Origin: Prorocentrum cordatum
Lineage: Eukaryota; Sar; Dinophyceae; Prorocentrales; Prorocentraceae
NCBI GenBank assembly: GCA_963575745.1
Contig: CAUYUJ010014327.1
Coordinates: 1,076,488 to 1,106,487 of the forward strand
Direction: 5' to 3'
Length of the DNA stretch: 30,000 nucleotides
Shown: positions 18,569 to 26,789 of the stretch, piece by piece
Position numbering within the stretch: the stretch's first letter is position 1
Layout of the letters: every line of letters starts with the position of its first letter
Translations under genes and position numbers: made by a program
The notes under the pieces: generated by a model
What the model saw: the letters and a program-made list of their open reading frames with translations, nothing else
The model's database searches: none
What the model was told of the DNA's origin: nothing

Positions 18569-19194
18569 GGGGGAAGGGGGGGATCGAGGGCCTGCGCCGA
18601 TGGGCAAAACGATGAATCAGAAAACGATCACTGGATCACCCCATCCCAAACCCGAAGATCCGCATTTCGGCTTGGGGCGGGGGGGGACTGGCTTCATGCA
18701 TGTGCTTCGAGGTTCCCCGACCCCGCCCCACTGGGAATGGCGGGCAAATGGGAACCCTTCGGGTTGTCTCGGGTGCTTTGGCCCGTGGTGGCACTCTGCC
18801 ACGCACACTTTTGTGTGTTTGCTGTGTCTGTCTTGCTTGTTGCTTTTGCGTTTTTGTCCATGGATTCTTCTCGGCACGTTCCCGCGGATCCAAGCCAGAC
18901 CGGTCCGTCAGGGGCGCAGACGCCGCGGGCTCCGTTTGCCAGCCGACAGGGCAGACGGAGCCGCCAGTGGCAGCCAAATGCGGCCTCGACATGCTCCTGC
19001 CTCCCTCCATCCCATGTCCTTCTAAATGGCTCCTCCTGATCGCACCACCGAATGTGTCCGTAGGCCAGGCCAACCATTTCGCGCGACACTTCTGGCAACT
19101 TACTCCCGGAACCTACACCATCCAACAGTTACACGGCTGGACGACCCGTGGTTTTCCAATGGTGATTGGCTCTCGCCTTGCGCCGCGCGCATTC
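18569..19194. other. Intergenic stretch with weak open frames only
   Basis: Plus-strand frames from ATGs at 18859 (MDSSRHVPADPSQTGPSG, 60 codons) and 19026 (MAPPDRTTECVRRPGQPF, 85 codons) are the least repetitive but resemble nothing known. They may be remnants of one disrupted gene. Confidence 0.25.
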
Positions 19195-19345
19195 GCCTGA
19201 AAAGCTTTCAGCACCTAACACGGATGGAGGGCACATCGTTGTCAAAATGTTGCTCTCGCCCCAGCGCCACGCAGTCGTCCTAAAAGTTTCCAACGATTGC
19301 GCGGATGGAGGCCAGGCCATTACAAAAAGTGTGGCTCTCGCCCGA
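19195..19345. repeat. Degenerate 80-bp tandem duplication
   Basis: TGAAAAGCTTTCAGC, GGATGGAGGGCA and CTCTCGCCC at 19198 onward recur 80 bp later as TAAAAGTTTCCAAC, GGATGGAGGCCA and CTCTCGCCC. Confidence 0.5.
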
Positions 19346-19417
19346 GACGTCCTCGATCATGATCACCAACATTGTACAAGAGCGTGCAACATACACGGCT
19401 ACAGTGGGGGAAAGGAG

Positions 19418-19582
19418 AAGCGACACCAACACCTCCAGGGGGCCACCTCCAGCGAGGTTCCCGATGCCTCCCCGAGCTAGGGATTGATAGGGAATGTCTC
19501 GAGCGAGAGGGGGGGACCACACCACCAGGGGGACCCCTCGCTGGCTCTTCCCGCTGGTGGTCCGTGGTGGTGTTGGTGTCGG
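19418..19582. mobile_element. Inverted-repeat element with CGACACCAACACC termini
   Basis: GCGACACCAACACCTCCAGG at the left end pairs with GGTGGTGTTGGTGTCGGG at the right; the inner arms GCGAGG...CCTCGC also pair. No coding capacity. Confidence 0.5.
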
Positions 19583-19650
19583 GCGGCTCCGTTTCAAAGC
19601 TGCCCGAATTTGCAGCCCGAATGTGTGCACCAGCTGAACGGATGCAGCAG

Positions 19651-19809
19651 AGGCCTCCAGATGGGGTCGGAGTAGATGGTGTCGAAGGATCGCGCCGCAT
19701 CGCCGGTGCATCGGCGACGCATCGGTGATGCACAGGGGATGCATCGTCGACGTCGGCGATGCGCCGCGATCCTCCGACCCAAGCCACTCCGACCCCATCC
19801 AGGAGGCTT
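19651..19809. mobile_element. D-family inverted-repeat element with GCATCG core, copy 2
   Basis: AGGCCTCCAGATGGGGTCGG on the left pairs with CCGACCCCATCCAGGAGGCT on the right; the arms are about 50 bp. GATGCAG occurs just outside both ends (19641 and 19811). The right edge abuts the 26-bp direct repeat of the next insertion. Confidence 0.7.
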
Positions 19810-20142
19810 AGATGCAGGGTGCTTCCTCTTCAGTTAAGTCGGGCGTGTTCCCCTACATGGGGATTTGCGACGAAAAATTTAAAATAGTCAAAACATACGC
19901 CAAAGATCCGCCGGCCCCCTTGTGGGGCCACCAGGCTGCGAGGCGCGTGATTCGCAGTTTCCTGTACCAGTTGTAGTTTGTAGTTTCCAGTGTTACAGTT
20001 CTGCTTCTTGCTGGTTACTGTAACTAGTTGACTTCTTGCTGGTTACTGTAACTAGTTGATTGACCGCGCGAGGGGGGGGAGGCCCAAACAGGATTTTTAG
20101 CACCCCCTGGGCGCGTTGTCTGAATTGCTGGAGGGGCTCGAA

Positions 20143-20655
20143 ATCGACACCCCTCACGCAGATCCGCGGGGTCAGGGTCCAAAAACACAAGGGATTTGCC
20201 ACATTTCTGAAATTCGGTGCCACCCCTCACGCAGATCCGCGGGGTCAGGGTCCAAAAACACATGGGATTTGCCACATTTCTGAAATTCGGTGCCACCCCT
20301 CACGCAGATCCGCGGGGTCAGGGTCCAAAAACACATGGGATTTGCAACATTTCTGAAATTCGGTGCCACCCCTCACGCAGATCCGCGGGGTCACCAAAAA
20401 CAAACGCACATTTCTGAAATTCGGTGCCACCCCTCACGCAGATCCGCGGGGTCAGGGTCCAAAAACACAGGGATTTGCCACATTTCTGAAATTCGGTGCC
20501 ACCCCTCACGCAGATCCGCGGGGTCAGGGTCCAAAAACACAGGGATTTGCCACATTTCTGAAATTCGGTGCCACCCCTCACGCAGATCCGCGGGGTCAGG
20601 GTCCAAAAACACAGGGGATTTGCCACATTTCTGAAATTCGGTGCCACCCTCACGC
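20143..20655. repeat. Tandem array, unit about 73 bp, eight copies (one shortened)
   Basis: Each unit reads CACCCCTCACGCAGATCCGC, then GGGGTCAGGGTCCAAAAACA, then ATTTGCCACATTTCTGAAAT. The copy near 20375 lacks the GGGTCC/ATGGGATTTGC part. The units are nearly identical, implying recent amplification. Confidence 0.9.
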
Positions 20656-20664
20656 ACATCCATC

Positions 20665-20780
20665 GCAAGGCGTGGTAACCCAAACTGCGAGAACTCCCTC
20701 GGCCCTTTAATCGCAAGGTGTGGTAACCAAGCCCGTACACCATACACGTCTTACCAATCGCCAGGTGTGGTAACCCCTCT
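20665..20780. repeat. Three copies of a GGTGTGGTAACC-type word
   Basis: ATCGCAAGGCGTGGTAACC, ATCGCAAGGTGTGGTAACC and ATCGCCAGGTGTGGTAACC at about 20670, 20710 and 20757. 20785-20930 shows nothing else. Confidence 0.6.
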
Positions 20781-21292
20781 TGTGATCAGTTGGTTTTGCT
20801 GATTGCGTTCGGCTTCGCATGAAGTTTCGATACTGTTTCACAACAGCGCCAAGGCCTCATGACTTAGCTCTTCCATGGCCCATTCTCCGAGAGAGGGGGC
20901 CGGCGGCAGGGGGCGAAGCCCTTACGGATAATCAAAAAATAGTCTGGGGACTAAGTTTTGAATAGTTTCGGGTATCTTTTGGGCATTTTTCCTACATTTT
21001 TAGATGCAGGGTGCTTCCTCTTCAGAGATGGGCCGCCGCTGGGCAGCTCCCGGTGCTCAAGACGACACGCTGCCGCAGTGCGTGCAGCTCGAGCGGGCGT
21101 GGGGCCGTACAGAGCCCAAGGCGCTTCAAGACTGCCTCCCCGTCGCAGGGCCGCGCCAGGGTCCCGCAGCACCCGCAGGCCTTCGGGGGCCAGCTGCAGT
21201 AGACGGGGGCGACGTGTCCCTCGGTGCCTCCGCGTCGTTCTGAGGGGCCTTTTTTTTTCCACCAGCACCACCATGAGTTGGAGGGGGAGGGG

Positions 21293-21380
21293 GTCCTCCT
21301 CCTCCTACACCTCCTCCTCCTCCTCCTACTTCACCTCCTCCTCCTTCTCCACCTCCTCCTCCTCCTTCTCCTCCTCCTGC
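21293..21380. repeat. CCT array upstream of the retrotransposon
   Basis: Interrupted CCT triplets ending near 21380, just before the presumed 5' region of the retrotransposon. Confidence 0.8.
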
Positions 21381-21658
21381 TCAGCCGCCGTCCCGGCTCG
21401 AGGGGCCCTGGGAGGCTACCAGGTAGCCGCGCCCCTCACTTCCGGGACTGCTGCTATACGCGCCGCTTGTTCGCAACCGCCATAGCGCTGCCCCGCGGCC
21501 GTGCTGGCCGCCGCCGTCACGCAGGCCGGGCCTTAGAGCCTGCGTGGCACAGGCGAGCCCGAGCGGACCGCTCTCGTGCTCGCGTCCTCCTCCGCCTGGA
21601 GGCGGCGCGTCGACTGCTACAACGTCACCACAGTCGACAGCAAGTACGACGCGTCGAC

Positions 21659-23023
21659 ATGACCAAGGCTGCCCCTGCCGTCACATGGGCGCCGCCTGCT
21701 TCTCCCTGGTCCTGTTCTACCTGTTCCTGCAAGAACTGGCACGAACGTGTGGATTGTCGCCAGTGTGGCTCGCCCAAGCCCGATGCCCCGCCGTGGCGCC
21801 GCCCGCCGAGGCGCTCTGGCAGTGCCCCCCCTGTGCAGGATGGGGCGCGGGGCAAGGGCAGAGGCAAGGGCAGGGACAAGGCCGCTGGCAAGCCTCCCGC
21901 TCTTTGAGATGCACCGCCGACGGCTGCAGGAGGCTCTGCTACCAAGGACAAGGCCAAGGACGAGGACGAGGACAAGGCCTCCGACGAGTACCGCTCGGCG
22001 AAGGAGATCTTGCACATCCGCCCCGCGCTGCCGCAGGTGGCTCGTGGGCACCCCAGGTGGCGGCCGCCGCCTGGTCCTCAGGCGACGGACGCCGAAGTGG
22101 AAAACTACAAGGAGAAGGCCTCAGCCAGGCTGGAGGCTCTGAATGCTATCATCCTCGACCGCTTCGACGCTTGCGAGGACTACGACGATGCTGTGCTCGA
22201 GTTCGCGACCACGCTGACGATGCTGTTCTGCGCGAGAGGCGTGAAGGCCCAACTCCAGAAGCAGGAGGAGGCCTACGAGCGCGCCGAGAAACGCCTGCAG
22301 AAGGCGAACGACGTGCTGGAGGACTTGCAGACGCAGGTGAAGCAGGCCACCATGGACGTCGACCTGGCCAAGCGCGATCTCGATCACATGACCAAGACGA
22401 TTGCCGAGCTGAAGACTCTGATCCAGTCCGAGAACGAGGCTGCCAAGGAGGCTGCCAAGAGGGCTGCCGAGCCTGCCCCCGCAGCAACGCCTGCTGCTGG
22501 AGTGGCGCCGGTGGGTGTGGCTGGTGGCATGGCTGGTGCCGTGCCTGCTGGCGCTCCCATGTCCACGCTCGGAGCGTTGGCCGCCCACCAGACGCAGATC
22601 TCGGCGATGATGGCCCAGCTGCAGGGCTTCTAATCCCTCATCCACCAGATGCAGTTATCGGCTGGAGGTGGTCAGAACATCCCCGTGCCGACCGCCCACG
22701 TGACCTTCTCGGCGGGGCCTGCTGGGGCCCCCGAGGCGGCGGGCAGGCCGCCTGCCGCGGCGCCCGTGGACGGCCTGGGCGGGGCGCCAGGGATGCAGGG
22801 GCAGCCGCCTGGCCGCGCGGACGCCGAGGCTGCTGGGGCAGCCGCAGCGCGTGCGGCTCCAGCGACGCCTGCTGCAGAGGAGCCCGAGGCACGTGCGAGC
22901 CGCGCGGAGGCTGGCTCGCGCTCGCCGCGGCGTTCGCCCAGTCGCGCGGCCAGCCGTGGGAGGGCAGCCCATCGCTCCCAGTCGCGCTCGGCTCCTCGTG
23001 GTGCGGCGACGGGAAACGCCTAG
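21659..23023 (+). pseudogene. Retrotransposon ORF1: RanBP2 zinc finger, coiled coil, Arg/Ser tail; two in-frame stops
   Basis: One reading frame from ATG 21659 to TAG 23021-23023 (454 codons) is broken only by TGA at 21905-21907 and TAA at 22631-22633. Near residues 20-40 is WSCSTCSCKNWHERVDCRQC, an exact RanBP2-type finger (W-x-C-x2-C-x3-N-x6-C-x2-C), a fold that usually binds single-stranded RNA or ubiquitin. A Gly/Lys/Arg stretch, an acidic-basic region and a coiled coil (about residues 155-265) follow, then an Ala/Gly/Pro linker and an SR-like tail (SRSPRRSPSRAASRGR). ORF1 proteins of LINEs coat the element RNA, and finger plus coiled coil fits that role. Both stops are one transition away from sense codons (CGA, CAA). 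Confidence 0.7.
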
Positions 23024-23100
23024 CGGCCGCTGCTCGCCGAGCGGCCCCTCGTCGGGCAGACCCTCCTCCGCCCCTGGTGCCTGTCACTAGAGGTCCTCCA

Positions 23101-23457
23101 ATGGAGGTTAATGGAGGGGGAACGTCCCCCGACGAGAGAGGCCCCTCTGACCAGCGGCCGCCTCTGAGTAGCCGTGACTTCCCGTTTCATTATGTGCCTG
23201 CTGCTGTCGAGCTGCTGCGTCAGCCCTGGCCTTTTTCAGTTCATCAGCTGTGTGAGGAGGCTCTGTCTGCCTACCTGCATCCAGCTACCTCCGCGGTGCT
23301 GCAGCAGCATGTGCCGTTCCTCCCGCTCCTCCCCCCCACCCGTGTCCTCGTCTATACCGATGGCACTGGCGGAGCCGATGGATCTGACATATCGTTTGTT
23401 CCTGCGTCGGCTGCGGTGACTATCTATGAATACTTTGGTGGTTCCAGGGCCCTTCGA

Positions 23458-23494
<37 letters not shown>

Positions 23495-24755
23495 TATATG
23501 ATCTGGTCCCGGAAGATGTGATGGATCTCTTCCCGTCTTCCTACCACTCTGACACTGCTGGGATTCTTGCTGCTGCATGGGCATTGGCATGGATTGCCCA
23601 GGCTGACCTGGGCACAATACCAGTTGTGCTTCGATTTGACTATATGCGGACACTCGGAGTTTTGATGGGCGCCCAAACCTTCGAGGTCACCAACTCTGGT
23701 TTGGTGTTTCTTCGGTCCCTGGTCCAGCTTCTGGCTGCTACCTGTACCATCCAGGGACAACATGTGCATAGCCACCAAGGGGAAGGGTATAACGAGCTCG
23801 CGGATACTCTTGCACGTCTCACAGGTATGGGACTGCTGCCAGGCATGGAGTATATGCCCTTCGCATCTCTGCTCTTTGACTCCTCTGCTCTGGCCTGGGC
23901 TTGGATGTATTCCGACCGCTCCGCGGACCTTCCGAACATCATAGGTACTAACACCTTACGGGTCGGCGAGGTGCTCTCGGAGGGTTTCCAGGTCCAGGAG
24001 GTTATCGGGGTTCAGACCATCCTAGATGAGGCCCCCTCGAACAAGATAGAACAGGACAAGTTTGGGGTGGCTAACGTCTTAACGCTTCAGGGTAACAGCA
24101 AGTATAAAGGGCCCCGACGGAAAGCCCCCCAAGGTGCTCGTCTCTTGAAGGTTATCGGCCTGAATGCCCCTGGGAGAATCACGGCCCTTGCTCGACAGTT
24201 TTCTGCTGCTAAATATCACTTCCTAGGGGTCCTGGAGACTCGACTACAGACTGCTTTGCCTAAGAGGGTTGGTGACTACATGATGTACTACTCCAAGTGT
24301 GCTGATAACGGCGCTGATGGGGTTGCTATCTGGATTAACTGTGAGTTGCCTGTGAAGGGTGTCAAGCCTGGCCGACATCACGTTGCCCAGCTTTATGCTG
24401 ATACGAGTCGGCTCGTATTGCGTTTTCATGTGCCTGGCCTGCATCTATTGCTTGTCGCTGCTCATGCCCCTCACTGCGCTCGGAAGGATGTTGGTTCAGT
24501 TGAAACGTGGTGGTTGGACACGCAGAGGTTAGTGAGCCAGTACTTAGTACCAGGAGTGCAGCCCGTATTCATGTTGGATGCTAATGCTGAAGTTGGCTCC
24601 CACTGCTCGGCACAGATTGGGGATGTGGAGGCTGTGGAGGAGAATTTCTCGGGTAAGTGTATGCGAAGCTTGTGCCATAGGTTCCAAGTGGTTGCTCCCT
24701 CTACCTTCCTGCCTGCCCCGATCGACGACACACACACAATACACACGTTCACACT
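23101..24755 (+). CDS. Retrotransposon ORF2, first segment: RNase H and APE-like endonuclease (disrupted)
   Basis: Starts at ATG 23101, 77 bp after ORF1. RNase H comes first: YTDGTG (Asp codon 23359), RFDYM (Asp 23638) and HSHQGEGYNELAD (last Asp 23803). The position expected to be the second catalytic residue, Glu, is Gly (TAGIL, codon 23560). A (TA)15 run with TGA at 23491-23493 interrupts the domain. The endonuclease follows: GLNAPG (about 24157), VLETR (about 24229), DGVAIWIN (about 24316), VAAHAP (about 24454), MLDANAEVG (about 24571). These match the Asn, Glu, Tyr-loop and D-x-N motifs of APE nucleases that nick target DNA. The frame breaks near an ACACAC run around 24730-24755, and DYVLL and GDHSP continue in another frame. 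Confidence 0.75.
23459..23500. repeat. TA microsatellite inside RNase H coding region
   Basis: About 15 TA units followed by TGAATATAT. In frame it adds a Tyr-Ile run and then a TGA (23491-23493). Downstream coding resumes in the same frame, IYDLVPEDVMDLF. Confidence 0.85.
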
Positions 24756-26789
24756 GATGGTAAGACCTCTAAGCCGCTGGACTATGTATTGCTCCCCCAA
24801 GACTGGTTCTCGCTGGTGTCGTGTGCACGGGTTGATCGAACGGTGGATCTCGCCAACGCTGTGGGGGACCACAGCCCTACCTTTGTCGAAGTCGGTGTCC
24901 CGACTGGCTCTCTTGCGCAGTCTCAGTACAGGTGGCCGCTGTTGCGAGTTCAGCCAGAGCGTCTCCGGGATCCAGCGATCCGAGAGGCATTTGCTCGGCA
25001 TGCGGCTCAGTTTCAAGTGCCTGACTGGAATGAATCAGCGACGGCGCTCTGTGCACGCGTGGATGCCCACCTCGTTGCCTTTGCCATGGAACACCTGATC
25101 CCCGAGGACCCCCACCGGCAGGACTGGGTAAGTGAAAGGGCCCTCGAACTCATAGAGTTGCGTAAATATCTTCGTGCCCTACATCGTGGTTGGCAGCGAA
25201 AGGCTCCGAAGGTCCTCCTGCAGGTTGTCTTCCAATCATGGGCTTCTCTGGGACACCAAGAGCACATGGGGATATGGGGGCGTCTTAGGATCCGTAGCGG
25301 GTCCAACCAGATCAATGGTCTGCGATTTCGTCAGCAACTCTGGAGGCTCTTAGAGGACTATCATGACCATCTTCAGGCGCTTCAAAGTGCTGCCAGGTGC
25401 CACCTCCCAGAAGGACAGCGCTTTGCGAGGATACCTGACTGGGAACTCCTGATGACCATGTGTATTTCATTTGCTCGCCCCCCCTCGGTCAACAGTGAAC
25501 TACCTTGTCCTCGGGAGCAGCTGGGTTTATATAGACGCTGGCGTGGGCTGATAAAGGCCATGCCTAGCAACATTACCTTTCTGACTTCGCGGCTCATTAG
25601 CTGGTCGTGTGACATGGACAGGGCTGACAAGATGAAACAGGCGTCTAGGGATATCTCTAGCTCGTTTCTTCAGAAGGAGTTCAGGAAGGCGTTCGGGCAG
25701 CTTAGATCCTTGGGTATAGGTTCTGCGAAGAAGAGGCCCGCCAGTCAGTCAGCTCAGGTCCTCTTGAAGGATGAGACGCCAGCCCTGACGCCCACGGCCT
25801 GCCGCGAGCGTTGGCTGGAGCACCTTGCGGAACAGGAGCTCGGCTTTCGGATACCTGCCCACAGTCTGCTGCAATTCGTAGGAGAAACGCGTGCGCCGCT
25901 TGCTTCACTGGACCTGTCTGCTGCCCGGAGTCTGCCGACACTTGCCATGTTTGAACAGCAGATGCTGAAGACCTCCAGTACGTGTGCCAACGGTCTTGAT
26001 TGTGTCCCTGGGGCTCTACTCAAGACATGCGCAAAGGAATGTGCTCGACTCTACTTCCCCCTAGTGATGAAGTGCATGCTGTGTCTACATGAGCCTCTAC
26101 AATGGAAAAGCTCGCGGCTAGCTGACTTGCACAAGGGTCGGGGTGCGCCTGACAAGTGTGTGTGTGTGTCTAGCAGGTATGTGGCCATAGGTCCGCAGGT
26201 GGGTAAGCGTGCTCATGCCCTCGTTGCTGGACGTCTTCAGCCTTTTCTAAATGAGTTTGCCCCTGAGTCACAGCGTGGAGGTATCAGAGGGCGCGGCACG
26301 GACTTTGCTGTGCACATGGTTCGATTGCTGCAGGAGCACTCGCGTATCCGATCGGAGTCGATGTCGACGCTTTTCGTGGACCTGGAGGCCGCTTTCCATC
26401 ATGCTATTCGTGAGATTCCCATTCGGTTCGAAGGGGGGGATACTATCTCTGATGAGCGTATTGCTCAGCTGCTGCATGCCTCTGGTCTTCCGCCATCTTG
26501 CATGGATCTGCTGGCTGCCGAACTTGCACGGCCGCCGTTATTAGAGGAGCTGGAGGTTACTGCCCATTTGCAACGTGTTCTCTCTGAGACGTTAACGGGC
26601 ACCTGGGCTACTACCCAAGGGTCAGGCTCTGTCGCGATCATGACCACTGGCACCAGGCCAGGCAATACTCTTGCTGCGCAACTCTTCCTCTTCATCGTGT
26701 CCAGGAGCATTCGTCGCACCCAGGAGCTGATCCAGAGTAAGGGCCTACACAAGGAGTTCAGCGTGCGTCGACCAGGACTCTTGACCCCC
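24756..26789 (+). CDS. Retrotransposon ORF2, second segment: end of endonuclease and reverse transcriptase fingers/palm
   Basis: Continues ORF2 in the frame starting DGKTSKPLDYVLLPQDW; GDHSPTF (about 24863) is the last endonuclease motif. A linker of some 300 residues leads to the reverse transcriptase: GLDCVPGALLK (about 25993), YVAIGPQVGKRAHALVAGRL (about 26178), QRGGIRGRGTDFA (about 26272), FVDLEAAFHHA (motif A with its Asp, about 26373) and TGTRPGNTLAAQLF (motif B, about 26646). The frame is lost between 26760 and 26800, near a CCCC run, just before motif C. It reads on to a stop at 26828, out of the ancestral frame. Confidence 0.8.

Larger units (their letters stand above)
19834..20999. 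mobile_element. 1.17-kb insertion flanked by a perfect 26-bp direct repeat
   Basis: The 26-bp sequence beginning TTAGATGCAGGG lies at 19808-19833 and again at 21000-21025. The insert starts with an A-family left terminus (TTAAGTCGGGCGTGTTCCCC), and its right side holds A-type internal sequence (AAATAGTCTGGGGACTA), but the right terminus is missing. Inside are a 30-bp tandem duplication (about 19998-20060), the 73-bp array and three GGTGTGGTAACC words (20670-20780). No coding capacity found. Confidence 0.7.

Noticed and set aside
20143-20655. CRISPR array
   Set aside because: The 73-bp units are contiguous tandem copies with no unique spacers, in a eukaryotic context.
21224-21658. Extension of the ORF1 frame upstream to 21224
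   Set aside because: The upstream part translates a CCT array and Arg-rich GC DNA; the ATG at 21659, just before the zinc finger, is a better start.
21544-23100. Long plus frame overlapping ORF1 in another phase
   Set aside because: Before 23101 it lies on top of ORF1, whose finger and coiled coil are clearly real, and it has a Gly/Arg-rich composition. Only the part from 23101 is ORF2.
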